Source of the DNA: Pseudomonas sp. ANT_H12B
Lineage (GTDB): Bacteria; Pseudomonadota; Gammaproteobacteria; Pseudomonadales; Pseudomonadaceae
Length of the DNA: 64,000 nt
Direction: 5' to 3'
NCBI RefSeq assembly: GCF_008369325.1
Contig: NZ_VOBI01000005.1
Location: 124,001-188,000, forward strand
Shown here: positions 7,782 to 16,052 of the stretch, piece by piece
Layout: each line of letters starts with the position of its first letter
Position numbering within the stretch: position 1 is the stretch's first letter
The notes under the pieces: generated by a model
What the model was told of the DNA's origin: nothing
Database searches by the model: none
What the model saw: the letters and a program-made list of their open reading frames with translations, nothing else
Position numbers and translations under genes: made by a program

Positions 7782-9470
7782 ATGCAACCTGATTTCTGGA
7801 ATGACAAACGCCCGGCCGGCGTGCCCCTGGATATCGACCTTGGGGCTTATAAGTCGGTGATCGAGGTGTTCGAGCGTTCCTGCAAGAAATTCGCAGACCG
7901 CCCGGCATTCAGCAACATGGGCGTAACCCTGACCTACGCCGAACTGGAGCGCTACAGCGCAGCCTTCGCCGGTTACCTGCAAGCCCACACCGACCTGGTG
8001 CCGGGGGATCGCATCGCGGTACAGATGCCCAACGTCCTGCATTACCCGATTGCCGTGTTCGGTGCCTTGCGCGCCGGGCTGATCGTGGTCAACACCAACC
8101 CGCTGTACACCGCGCGGGAGATGCGTCATCAGTTCAAGGACTCCGGTGCCCGAGCGCTGGTGTACCTGAACATGTTCGGGCAGAAAGTCCAGGAAGTGCT
8201 GCCGGACACCGACATCCAGTACCTGATCGAAGCGAAGATGGGCGACCTGATGCCCGGCGCCAAGGGTTGGCTGGTCAATACCGTGGTGAGCAAGGTCAAG
8301 AAAATGGTCCCGGCCTATTCCTTGCCCCAAGCCACTTCCTTCAAGAGCGCGCTGCGCCTGGGCCGGGGCCTGGGCATCAAGCCGCTGAAGGTCGGCCTCG
8401 ACGACATCGCCGTGTTGCAATACACCGGCGGCACCACCGGGTTGGCCAAGGGCGCGATGCTGACTCACGGCAACCTGGTGGCCAATATGCAGCAGGTGCG
8501 GGCGTGCCTGGAGCAGTTGGGCAGTGACGGCCAGCCGCTGTTGCGCGAAGGGCAGGAGGTGATGGTCGCGCCGTTGCCGCTGTACCACATCTATGCGTTC
8601 ACCGCGAATTGCATGTGCATGATGGTTTCGGGCAACCACAACGTGCTGATCACCAATCCGCGAGACATTGGCGGCTTCATCAAGGAACTGAAGAACTGGC
8701 GGTTCTCGGCATTGTTGGGGCTCAACACGCTGTTTGTCGCGCTGATGGACCATCCGGACTTCAAGACCCTGGATTTCTCCAGCCTCAAACTCACCAACTC
8801 CGGCGGCACCGCACTGGTCAAGGCCACCGCCGAGCGCTGGGAGCAGCTCACCGGTTGCCGCATCACCGAAGGTTACGGCCTGACCGAAACCTCGCCGGTG
8901 GCCTGCACCAACCCGTACGGCGACAAGTCGCGCCTCGGCACGGTCGGCTTGCCGGTGCCGGGCACCACGCTGAAAGTCATCAACGATGAAGGCGTCGAAC
9001 AGCCCTTGGGCGAGCGCGGCGAACTGTGCATCAAGGGCCCGCAGATCATGAAGGGCTACTGGCAGAAACCCGAAGCCACCGCCGAAGTGCTGGATGCCGA
9101 AGGCTGGTTCAAGTCGGGCGACATCGCGGTGATCGACCTGGACGGCTTTGTGCGTATCGTCGATCGCAAGAAAGACATGATCATCGTCTCGGGTTTCAAC
9201 GTGTACCCGAACGAGATCGAAGATGTGGTGATGGCTCACCCGAAAGTCGCCAACTGCGCGGTCATAGGCGTGCCGGACGAGCGTTCGGGGGAGGCGGTGA
9301 AGCTGTTTGTGGTAGCCCGTGAGTCGGGTGTCAGCCTTGAAGAGCTGAAGGCCTACTGCAAGGAAAACTTCACGGCGTACAAGATCCCCAAGCACATCGT
9401 CTTGCGTGAGTCGTTGCCGATGACGCCGGTGGGCAAGATCTTGCGGCGGGAGTTGCGCGATATCGCCTGA
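7782..9470 (+). CDS. fadD2: Long-chain fatty acid--CoA ligase FadD2
   Basis: A 562-residue ANL-superfamily acyl-CoA synthetase. The AMP-binding P-loop YTGGTTGLAKGAMLTH (from about residue 213), the core motif EGYGLTETSPV, the GWFKSGD segment and the DRKKDMI-SGFNVYPNEIED linker all match FadD, and the C-terminal catalytic lysine is in TPVGKILRREL. It forms fatty acyl-AMP and then acyl-CoA at the membrane. Order and orientation (hydrolase and phaJ divergent, second fadD downstream) match the fadD2-fadD1 locus of P. aeruginosa and P. putida. The ribosome binding site is AAGAGGAC. Confidence 0.92.
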   Translation: MQPDFWNDKRPAGVPLDIDLGAYKSVIEVFERSCKKFADRPAFSNMGVTLTYAELERYSAAFAGYLQAHTDLVPGDRIAVQMPNVLHYPIAVFGALRAGLIVVNTNPLYTAREMRHQFKDSGARALVYLNMFGQKVQEVLPDTDIQYLIEAKMGDLMPGAKGWLVNTVVSKVKKMVPAYSLPQATSFKSALRLGRGLGIKPLKVGLDDIAVLQYTGGTTGLAKGAMLTHGNLVANMQQVRACLEQLGSDGQPLLREGQEVMVAPLPLYHIYAFTANCMCMMVSGNHNVLITNPRDIGGFIKELKNWRFSALLGLNTLFVALMDHPDFKTLDFSSLKLTNSGGTALVKATAERWEQLTGCRITEGYGLTETSPVACTNPYGDKSRLGTVGLPVPGTTLKVINDEGVEQPLGERGELCIKGPQIMKGYWQKPEATAEVLDAEGWFKSGDIAVIDLDGFVRIVDRKKDMIIVSGFNVYPNEIEDVVMAHPKVANCAVIGVPDERSGEAVKLFVVARESGVSLEELKAYCKENFTAYKIPKHIVLRESLPMTPVGKILRRELRDIA

Positions 9471-9853
9471 TCGTTGAATGGCCGCGCTTTGCGCGGATCG
9501 CGGGCAAGCCACGCTCCCACAGATTTCGCGTCGTTCACCCTTTTGTGAACAACATCGAACCTGTGGAAGCGGGCTTGCCCGCGAAGCTTTTAAGGGGCCT
9601 AAAGCCAAGATTTCAGAGGCTTTCAAGGCGCTATAGAATCTTTGCTCTAAAAATGACTATTTGATTATCATGAGTCAAAAACGTGACTGTAGAGGCGGCT
9701 TTTGGCTCTAGTCGGCCCTCGGCAAAGCTGCTACTCTCGGCGCGCTTTGTGACTTCTCGGCCTATATAAGAGCCAGACTCACCAACAAACACACACCAAT
9801 AATAATCGCATCAAATGCGGTGATGAATTCGCGTTGCTGAGGAGTGGGCTTCC
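9471..9853. other. Intergenic region between fadD2 and fadD1
   Basis: 383 bp without a gene. The first third carries an inverted pair of GCGGGCTTGCCCGCGA-type REP elements (about 9498-9586). The remainder is AT-richer and presumably holds an independent fadD1 promoter. A run of T/A-rich sequence and an ATATAAGAG segment lie about 90 bp before the fadD1 start, but I cannot define -10/-35 boxes or a FadR/PsrA site with confidence. Confidence 0.6.
9498..9586. repeat. REP pair, GCGGGCTTGCCCGC variant (inverted)
   Basis: Two inverted copies (ATCGCGGGCAAGCCACGCTC and GGAAGCGGGCTTGCCCGCGA) flank a 37-bp spacer, forming a typical REP doublet in the fadD2-fadD1 gap. Confidence 0.8.
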
Positions 9854-11554
9854 ATGATCGAAGACTTTTGGAAGGATAAGTACCCTGCCGGGATTGCTGC
9901 CGACATCAATCCAGACGAGTATCCGAATATTCAGGCGGTGTTGAAGCAGTCCTGCCAACGCTTCGCCGACAAACCGGCATTCAGTAACCTGGGCAAGACA
10001 ATCACCTACGGTGAGCTGTACGAATTGTCCGGTGCCTTTGCCGCTTACCTGCAACAGCATACCGACTTGCAGCCGGGCGATCGAATCGCCGTGCAGCTGC
10101 CCAACGTGTTGCAGTACCCGGTCGCCGTCTTCGGTGCCATCCGCGCCGGGCTGATCGTGGTCAACACCAATCCGCTGTACACCGCGCGGGAAATGGAACA
10201 CCAATTCAACGATTCCGGTGCCAAAGCCCTGGTCTGCCTGGCCAACATGGCGCATCTGGCCCAGACCGTCGTGCCGAAAACCGGCGTCAAGCACGTGATC
10301 GTCACCGAAGTGGCCGACCTGCTGCCGCCGCTCAAGCGCCTGCTGGTCAACAGCGTCATCAAGTACGTGAAGAAGATGGTCCCGGCGTATCACTTGCCCA
10401 AGGCCATCAAGTTCAACGACGTGCTGAGCAAGGGCCATGGCCAGCCAGTGACTGAAGTCAACCCGGCCAGCAGTGATGTTGCCGTGCTGCAATACACCGG
10501 CGGCACCACCGGCGTGGCCAAAGGCGCAATGCTGACCCACCGCAACCTGGTGGCGAACATGCTGCAGTGCAAGGCGCTGATGGGTTCGAACCTCAATGAA
10601 GGTTGCGAAATCCTGATCACGCCGCTGCCGCTGTACCACATCTATGCCTTCACCTTTCATTGCATGGCGATGATGCTGATCGGCAACCACAACATCCTGA
10701 TCAGCAACCCGCGCGACTTGACGGCGATGGTCAAGGAACTGTCGAAGTGGAAGTTCAGCGGCTTCGTCGGTCTGAACACGTTGTTTGTGGCGCTGTGCAA
10801 CAACGAAGGCTTCCGCAAGCTGGATTTCTCCGCGTTGAAGGTCACCTTGTCGGGCGGTATGGCGCTGCAACTGGCAGCGGCTGAACGCTGGAAGGCGGTC
10901 ACCGGTTGTGCAATCTGTGAAGGTTACGGCATGACCGAAACCAGCCCGGTGGCCACCGTCAATCCGATCCAGAAGATCCAGATCGGCACCATCGGTATTC
11001 CGGTGCCGTCGACGCTGTGCAAAATCATCGACGATGCCGGCGTTGAACAGCCGTTGGGCGAGATCGGCGAGTTGTGTGTGAAAGGTCCGCAGGTGATGAA
11101 GGGCTACTGGCAGCGCCAGGACGCCACCGATGAAATCCTCGACAGCGAAGGCTGGTTGAAGACCGGTGACATTGCGGTGATCCAGCCTGACGGTTACATG
11201 CGCATTGTCGATCGCAAGAAAGACATGATCCTGGTCTCCGGCTTCAACGTTTACCCCAACGAACTGGAAGACGTGCTGGCGACCTTGCCGGGTGTGCTGC
11301 AATGCGCGGCCATCGGCGTGCCGGACGAGAAGTCGGGTGAGGCGATCAAGATCTTCATCGTCGCCAAACCGGGCGTGACGTTGACCAAGGAACAGGTGAT
11401 GGAGCACATGCGCGCCAACGTCACCGGCTACAAGGTTCCGCGTTCCGTGGAGTTTCGCGATGCGCTGCCGACCACCAACGTCGGCAAGATTTTGCGCCGC
11501 GAGCTGCGTGATGAAGAGTTGAAGAAACTGAACGCGAAGAAAGTAGGCGCCTAG
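9854..11554 (+). CDS. fadD1: Long-chain fatty acid--CoA ligase FadD1
   Basis: A 566-residue paralogue of FadD2 with the same motifs: P-loop YTGGTTGVAKGAMLTH, EGYGMTETSPV, GWLKTGD, DRKKDMI-SGFNVYPNELED and the C-terminal GKILRREL lysine. The two proteins are colinear throughout and clearly arose by tandem duplication. In pseudomonads FadD1 usually handles long-chain acids and FadD2 shorter ones; that division is family knowledge, not visible here. The start follows GAGGAGTGGGCTTCC. The transcript ends at a strong terminator 8 bp after the stop. Confidence 0.92.
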   Translation: MIEDFWKDKYPAGIAADINPDEYPNIQAVLKQSCQRFADKPAFSNLGKTITYGELYELSGAFAAYLQQHTDLQPGDRIAVQLPNVLQYPVAVFGAIRAGLIVVNTNPLYTAREMEHQFNDSGAKALVCLANMAHLAQTVVPKTGVKHVIVTEVADLLPPLKRLLVNSVIKYVKKMVPAYHLPKAIKFNDVLSKGHGQPVTEVNPASSDVAVLQYTGGTTGVAKGAMLTHRNLVANMLQCKALMGSNLNEGCEILITPLPLYHIYAFTFHCMAMMLIGNHNILISNPRDLTAMVKELSKWKFSGFVGLNTLFVALCNNEGFRKLDFSALKVTLSGGMALQLAAAERWKAVTGCAICEGYGMTETSPVATVNPIQKIQIGTIGIPVPSTLCKIIDDAGVEQPLGEIGELCVKGPQVMKGYWQRQDATDEILDSEGWLKTGDIAVIQPDGYMRIVDRKKDMILVSGFNVYPNELEDVLATLPGVLQCAAIGVPDEKSGEAIKIFIVAKPGVTLTKEQVMEHMRANVTGYKVPRSVEFRDALPTTNVGKILRRELRDEELKKLNAKKVGA

Positions 11555-11561
11555 CGACCAC

Positions 11562-11589
11562 AAAGCCCCGCAGATGCGGGGCTTTTTTG
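11562..11589 (+). terminator. Terminator after fadD1
   Basis: AAGCCCCGC/GCGGGGCTTTTTT hairpin with a T-tract, directly after the fadD1 stop. Confidence 0.9.
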
Positions 11590-11600
11590 ATCTTGCTGCT

Positions 11601-11703
11601 CGTTCCCACGCTCTGCGTGGTAACGCATCCCGGGACGCTCTGCGTCCAGTATCGGACGCGGAGCGTCCGTGGCGGCATTCCCACGCAGAGCGTGGGAACG
11701 ATC
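11601..11703. repeat. REP doublet, GTTCCCACGC family
   Basis: Two GTTCCCACGC/GCGTGGGAAC hairpins flank an internal inverted repeat (GGACGCTCTGCGTCC ... GGACGCGGAGCGTCC), the extended cluster form also seen at 15463 and 19038. A single GAGCGAGCCTGCTCGCGAAG element of the second REP family follows at about 11719-11738. Confidence 0.85.
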
Positions 11704-11747
11704 ATGCGATCAAATGTGAGCGAGCCTGCTCGCGAAGCTTTTGCTTT

Positions 11748-12125
11748 TTACAGGCGGAACTGCGCGAAATTGACGTTGGTGCCCGCCGGGCGCATGTCCT
11801 GCAAGTACGAATCTTTATCCGCGCTCAATTCCAGGCTCAAGGCAGCCTTGCGCTTGCCTTCGTTGCGCACCACCAGGCCTTCAAGCTTCTCGCGCAGGAA
11901 CACCGTCGGTACTTTCAGGTGCAGCAGTTCGTCGGTATCCGGCGTGTGCATCAGCAGGTGAACCCATTCGTACTGACCAATGGCCAGGCGCGCGACCGGG
12001 ATATCGAACCACCAGATGTTGCGGTTACGGTTCAATTCGGTGAAATGGCAGTTGTTGACGCCAAGCACAGCACCGCCGAGTTCCTGGTTTCTGCGGGCAA
12101 TGGCCTGCTTTTTATCGAGTTTCAT
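11748..12125 (-). CDS. Conserved hypothetical protein
   Basis: A 125-residue soluble protein that I do not recognise as a named family. It begins with a basic KLDKKQAIARRNQ segment and contains tryptophan-rich strands (NIWWFDIPVARLAIGQYEWVHLLMH) and an acidic middle. No signal peptide or membrane helix is present. The start at 12125 is chosen because GTAGGAATGTT precedes it; the longer ORF reading lacks such a site. It is monocistronic, with a 200-bp divergent intergenic region shared with the CsbD gene. The codon use looks native. Confidence 0.65.
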   Translation of the reverse strand: MKLDKKQAIARRNQELGGAVLGVNNCHFTELNRNRNIWWFDIPVARLAIGQYEWVHLLMHTPDTDELLHLKVPTVFLREKLEGLVVRNEGKRKAALSLELSADKDSYLQDMRPAGTNVNFAQFRL

Positions 12126-12325
12126 AACATTCCTACGGGATTGGATCTTCAGCGCCATGGCCTGAATACGTTGCGCATTCTCGGGGGTTGGTCGGCAAAC
12201 ATAAAGCCCAACCTGCACTGAACGATGAAATGTCGTGGTGAAAATAAATGAAACTCCGTGCAAACGTCCCCGGTCAATCTTTGTGTAACCACTTTCCTCG
12301 TTGAATTGTTTACAGGACAACCATC

Positions 12326-12517
12326 ATGGGTAGCACTGGCGATAAAGTTAAAGGCATGGCCAACGAAGCCGCCGGCAACGTCAAACAAGGCGTTGGCAAG
12401 GCAACCGGTAACGATAAAATGCGCGCCGAAGGCGTGGTGCAGGAAAAGAAAGGCGAAGCTCAGCAAGCAGTGGGCAAAGCCAAGGATGCCGTCAAGAAAG
12501 GCGTCGACAAGGCTTGA
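12326..12517 (+). CDS. CsbD-family stress protein
   Basis: A 63-residue hydrophilic, lysine- and glutamate-rich protein with the CsbD pattern [32 protein letters not shown]. CsbD-like proteins are general stress proteins of unknown mechanism. A GACAACCATC leader gives only a weak Shine-Dalgarno, and a hairpin terminator follows within 25 bp, so the gene is its own transcription unit. Identification is secure from the motif and length. Confidence 0.9.
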   Translation: MGSTGDKVKGMANEAAGNVKQGVGKATGNDKMRAEGVVQEKKGEAQQAVGKAKDAVKKGVDKA

Positions 12518-12540
12518 TTCGGCCTTGGATAAGTAAAAGA

Positions 12541-12567
12541 AACGGCCATCCGCGGATGGCCGTTTTT
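12541..12567 (+). terminator. Terminator after csbD-like gene
   Basis: AACGGCCATCC/GGATGGCCGTTTTT hairpin with a T-tract. Confidence 0.9.
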
Positions 12568-12688
12568 GTGTCAGCCTGAACTTGCGGACGGAAATTGTTT
12601 CAAAGTCGCCAAGTAAGCTACTTTGATGTAGAAAACGGTCCCTGAGTCGCCACGACTTCGACCAAATTTGCGGCGAAAGGAGACGCTA

Positions 12689-13645
12689 ATGTTTTTTCCA
12701 CACATGAAAGGTTTGCGCCTGCACCGTGTCATGGTGCGCACGATCACCGAGTTCGTCGACGACGAGATGTCGACCTATGCCTCGGCGCTGGCCTATCAAA
12801 TGCTGTTTTCGCTGTTCCCCTTCATTCTGTTCCTGATTGCCCTGATCGGTTTCCTGCACCTGCCGGACTTCTTCTCCTGGTTGCGCCTGCAATCGGAACT
12901 GGTGCTGCCGCCCCAGGCGCTGGAACAGGTGAACCCGGTGATCGATCAGCTCCAGCAATCCAAGGGTGGCTTGCTGTCGATTGGTATCGTGATTGCCTTG
13001 TGGACCGCGTCCGCCGGTGTGCGGCTTATGATGAGTGCGATGAACGCAGCCTACGACGTAGTCGAAGGCCGCCCGGTGTGGAAGCGTTTCCCGCTGTCGA
13101 TTTTCTACACCATTGGTATCGCAGGCATGCTGCTGATCGCCGCTGCGCTGATGGTGCTCGGGCCGCAGGTGATGGGCTGGATCGCTGCGCAAGTGGGCCT
13201 CGAAGATTTTATCGTGACCGTCTGGACCATCGTTCGCTGGCCGGTGGTGGTGATTTTATTGATGATGGCGGTGGCGCTGATTTACTACGTCATGCCCGAC
13301 GTCAAACAGGAGTTTCGCTTTATCACCCCCGGTTCGGTGCTGGCCGTGGTGGTGTGGATCCTTGCTTCGGTGGGCTTCGGTCTGTACGTCAAAACATTCG
13401 CTGACTACAACGCCATGTATGGCAGTATCGGCGCGATCATCGTGCTGTTGCTGTACTTCTATATTTCCGCAGCAGTGCTGTTGCTCGGCGCGGAGATGAA
13501 TGCGGTGATCGAGCACATGTCGACCGAAGGCAAAAATGATGGCGAAAAAGTCCCCGGCGAGCTCGATCACGAACCCAAACATCATGTTTCGGGACTGGGT
13601 CGGGATCACTCGATCAAGCCGACCACTGACGAAGTCATAAAATGA
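12689..13645 (+). CDS. YihY/BrkB-family inner membrane protein
   Basis: A 318-residue polytopic membrane protein of the YihY/virulence-factor BrkB family, historically mislabelled as RNase BN. Family marks include the N-terminal [26 protein letters not shown] segment and the central [19 protein letters not shown]. About six membrane helices span residues 30-285, and the cytoplasmic tail is charged. The ATG at 12689 is preceded by GAAAGGAGACGCTA; the longer reading from 12668 is less likely. The stop overlaps the deformylase start as ATGA, so the two are translationally coupled. Function is unproven. Confidence 0.88.
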   Translation: MFFPHMKGLRLHRVMVRTITEFVDDEMSTYASALAYQMLFSLFPFILFLIALIGFLHLPDFFSWLRLQSELVLPPQALEQVNPVIDQLQQSKGGLLSIGIVIALWTASAGVRLMMSAMNAAYDVVEGRPVWKRFPLSIFYTIGIAGMLLIAAALMVLGPQVMGWIAAQVGLEDFIVTVWTIVRWPVVVILLMMAVALIYYVMPDVKQEFRFITPGSVLAVVVWILASVGFGLYVKTFADYNAMYGSIGAIIVLLLYFYISAAVLLLGAEMNAVIEHMSTEGKNDGEKVPGELDHEPKHHVSGLGRDHSIKPTTDEVIK

Positions 13646-14181
13646 TCCGTGAAATTCTGAAAATGGGTGACGAGCGCCTGCTGCGCATTGCCCCGCCGGT
13701 TCCGGCCGAAATGTTCGACAGCCCTGAGCTGTGGCAACTGATCGACGACATGTTCCAGACCATGGAAAGCGTTGGCGGCGTCGGCCTGGCCGCGCCACAA
13801 ATCGGCGTCGATCTGCAATTAGTGATCTTCGGTTTCGAGCACAGCGAGCGCTATCCGGATGCCGAAGCGGTGCCGCAAACCATTCTGATCAATCCGCTGA
13901 TCACGCCGTTGAGCCCGACGCTCGAAGAGGGTTTCGAAGGCTGCCTGTCGGTGCCCGGCCTGCGTGGCGCGGTAGATCGTTATCAGCAGATTCGCTACGA
14001 AGGTGTTGATCCCAAGGGCAATCCTATCGTGCGCATCGCCGAGGGGTTCCATGCGCGGGTGGTGCAGCATGAATGCGATCACCTGATCGGCCGGTTATAC
14101 CCGTCGCGGATCAGTGACTTCAGCAAGTTCGGGTTTACTGAAGTGATGTTCCCGGATCTGGACCCCAACGCGGACGACTGA
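13642..14181 (+). CDS. def: Peptide deformylase
   Basis: A 179-residue metalloenzyme removing the N-formyl group from nascent proteins. All three signature motifs are intact: [10 protein letters not shown] (46-55), EGCLSVPG (99-106, metal-ligand Cys101) and QHECDHLIG (His143, His147 and catalytic Glu144). It overlaps the BrkB-like gene by 4 bp. The usual housekeeping def is next to fmt; fmt is absent here, so this is probably an accessory paralogue, although the catalytic centre appears fully functional. Confidence 0.93.
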   Translation: MIREILKMGDERLLRIAPPVPAEMFDSPELWQLIDDMFQTMESVGGVGLAAPQIGVDLQLVIFGFEHSERYPDAEAVPQTILINPLITPLSPTLEEGFEGCLSVPGLRGAVDRYQQIRYEGVDPKGNPIVRIAEGFHARVVQHECDHLIGRLYPSRISDFSKFGFTEVMFPDLDPNADD

Positions 14182-14202
14182 TTCAGATACATCTCAAACC
14201 AA

Positions 14203-14293
14203 TGTGGGAGCGAGCCTGCTCGCGAAGAGGCCATGTCAGCCGATATTGATATTGACTGACACGCCGCCTTCGCGAGCAGGCTCGCTCCCACAG
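14203..14293. repeat. REP pair, GTGGGAGCGAGCCTGCTCGCGA family
   Basis: Inverted copies of GTGGGAGCGAGCCTGCTCGCGA flank about 45 bp. They sit between the deformylase gene and the methyltransferase remnant on the opposite strand and could fold into a long hairpin. Confidence 0.9.
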
Positions 14294-14319
14294 GGTGATC
14301 TCCATTAGGTTTCAGCTCA

Positions 14320-14775
14320 TCACTTCGCGGGTTTAACAAACCGCAACGTCATCCGGTCCGACTCACCGATCGCCACGTACTTCGCCCGATCCTTCTCCCC
14401 CAACGTCAACGCCGGCGGCAGCGTCCAGACGCCTTCAGGATAATTCTTGGTGTCCTTCGGATTGGCATTGATCTCGCTCTGCGCCTCAAGCTTGAAGCCC
14501 GCATCGGTGGCCAGTTTCACCACGTAATCGGTGGTCAGGTAACCGCTGTGCTTGATGTCTGCGAGCGACGCCCCGTCCTTGGCCCGGTGATCCACCACAC
14601 CGAGCACGCCACCCGGTTTCAACACCTTGAAGAACGCAGCGGCGCCAGCAATTCGCTGTACCAACCGTTGCCGGGCGTGATTTCGATGACCGTCTGGTTC
14701 GGTCCCAAACCAAAGAACTGCAGGCTCTGCTGCGGATGACGGTCCCTGAGAAGTTGAAGTCGAACCCGTGGCTAG
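14320..14775 (-). pseudogene. SAM-dependent methyltransferase remnant with internal deletion and frameshift
   Basis: On the minus strand one frame encodes a methyltransferase N-terminal piece (RDRHPQQSLQFFGLGPNQTV, then EITPGNGWYSELLAP, motif I region). At about 14640 homology jumps to another frame beginning AAFFKVLKPGGVLGVVDHR and continuing to the C-terminus (GESDRMTLRFVKPAK). Intact family members have roughly 80-100 residues between these segments, so a deletion removed the middle of the SAM-binding fold and shifted the frame. The N-terminal signal-peptide region is also missing. Neither frame could give an active enzyme. Confidence 0.8.
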
Positions 14776-14796
14776 CACGCAGCGATCACCGCTCGA

Positions 14797-15234
14797 TCAC
14801 ACTTTATCGATGGGTGAGCTCATCAACGGTTCTAAGCCCATGGCGATCATCGGTTTGCTGCGTGCATAACGGCTCAAGCGTTCAGCCATCGAGTAGGGCA
14901 GGGACGGGTCGAAAGTAAAACCGCGACGTTCATAAAAACCGCGCAAGTCCGGATGACAAAACAGCCAGACCGGGCCTTCAATGTTCTTGACGGCCTGGGC
15001 GATCAACGACGCGGCGATGCCCTGTTCACGGCAGGCCGGATCGACAAACAGACCCGTCAGCCAATGCCCGTCGGCCACCGGCCGCAAACTCAGTGCGCCA
15101 ATGATTTCATCGCGCCTGGCCACCCAGAGTTGAGCGTCGCGGACGGCTTTCATCGGCGATTGATGAGCGCGGTAAAACTTGTTCATCAAGGGCCACAAAG
15201 GCTCGGCGAGCAAGGTGTATTGGGTGTTGGGCAT
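14797..15234 (-). CDS. GNAT-family N-acetyltransferase
   Basis: A 145-residue single-domain GNAT protein. The acetyl-CoA-binding motif A is visible as LFVDPACREQGIAASLI, followed by the C-terminal FYERRGF strand-turn. It would transfer an acetyl group to an unidentified amine. The start chosen (MPNTQYTLL) is the point where family similarity begins; the longer reading frame overlaps the small lysine-rich gene on the other strand and has implausible composition. It is divergent from that gene. Confidence 0.8.
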   Translation of the reverse strand: MPNTQYTLLAEPLWPLMNKFYRAHQSPMKAVRDAQLWVARRDEIIGALSLRPVADGHWLTGLFVDPACREQGIAASLIAQAVKNIEGPVWLFCHPDLRGFYERRGFTFDPSLPYSMAERLSRYARSKPMIAMGLEPLMSSPIDKV

Positions 15235-15337
15235 GGTCTTGGACTGTCGGTGTGCGAAGCGGGCGATTATAAAAGAACGCGGGCGCGGGGATAGGTGTAT
15301 ACCTGATCTCACATCCCGTATGAGTGGAGTACGTATC

Positions 15338-15448
15338 ATGGCCAAAGGCATGGATTCAAAAAAAGCGGCAAAGAAGAAACCGGCGAAAACCGCCGATGAA
15401 AAACGCGCGGACAAGAAGGCCAAGAAGGTGGATGTGTTCGGTCATTGA
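15338..15448 (+). CDS. Lysine-rich small protein (36 residues)
   Basis: A 36-residue, highly basic polypeptide with 13 lysines, consisting of AKK/ADKKA repeats and ending VDVFGH. GGAG lies 9 nt before the ATG, which supports translation. It is too short and biased for a domain assignment; similar lysine-rich miniproteins occur in other pseudomonads from memory. It could bind nucleic acid or be intrinsically disordered. It lies divergent to the acetyltransferase gene and before a REP cluster. Confidence 0.55.
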   Translation: MAKGMDSKKAAKKKPAKTADEKRADKKAKKVDVFGH

Positions 15449-15462
15449 TCCCCCGCTGATTA

Positions 15463-15543
15463 ATCGTTCCCGCGCTCCCGCGTGGGAATGCCTCCTGACG
15501 CGAAGCGTCACGGCTATTCCCTCGCAGAGCGTGGGAATGATCG
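15463..15543. repeat. REP doublet, GTTCCCACGC family (diverged)
   Basis: ATCGTTCCCGCGC...GCGTGGGAATG and TATTCCCTCGCAGAGCGTGGGAAT copies flank an inner GACGCGAAGCGTC inverted repeat, the same cluster architecture as at 11601 and 19038 but with more substitutions. Confidence 0.75.
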
Positions 15544-15688
15544 TTAAAAAATCTGCAAAAAATCCCTGCTCCATTGCACAGGTCCCCGATCTGAGCAACG
15601 CCATGCCTCATTATTTCGATACCGCCCACCGTCGCTTGGCCACTGAACAACCCTCTTGAAACTCCGCTGAATCGATTTTGTCCTCGAT

Positions 15689-15717
15689 AGTGGCCGACTA
15701 GTGGCCGACTAGTGGCC
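15689..15717. repeat. 11-bp tandem repeat, 2.6 copies
   Basis: AGTGGCCGACT occurs twice head-to-tail and is followed by AGTGGCC. It lies about 340 bp before the PAS-chemotaxis gene; no function is evident. Confidence 0.7.
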
Positions 15718-16052
15718 TTGCGTCTGCATCAGTGCTGGCTATGCTGAGGCGTAACTAGCTATGTCGGTCGCAATATGAAGACCGTGATACACGCCTCAAG
15801 AGTGCGCAACCCAAGGCACCGGCACTGAGCAATACGTCAAAACGTTAGGGCTGGCCCGACCCGGGCTATCAAGAGAAGGATGTCTTGATAAGAGCGTTGC
15901 TGTATGGACCCTCCGATTGAACATCATTTATCACCTGACATGTCCTTCCTGTGAGGGATGCGTGTGCCTGTTCCATGGAACGTAGTGGTGGACCGTTGAA
16001 AGACCGAAGAACTTTCATCTATCAAAAAAGACGCGCTTAAGGTGATACGACC

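Larger units (their letters stand above)
15449..16052. other. Long intergenic region upstream of the chemotaxis transducer
   Basis: 604 bp without a convincing gene. It begins with a REP doublet (15463-15543), then an 11-bp tandem repeat AGTGGCCGACT (15689-15717, two full copies and a partial), and then about 300 bp of unremarkable sequence leading to the transducer. The last 100 bp presumably hold its promoter; no clear sigma-28 (TAAA-N15-GCCGATAA) match was seen. Confidence 0.5.

Noticed and set aside
7533..9626. 697-codon minus-strand ORF across fadD2
   Set aside because: Antisense to a gene with all ANL motifs; the His/Gln/Arg-rich translation is typical of GC-rich shadow frames. The same applies to 9779-11563 opposite fadD1 and 55737-57707 opposite acsA.
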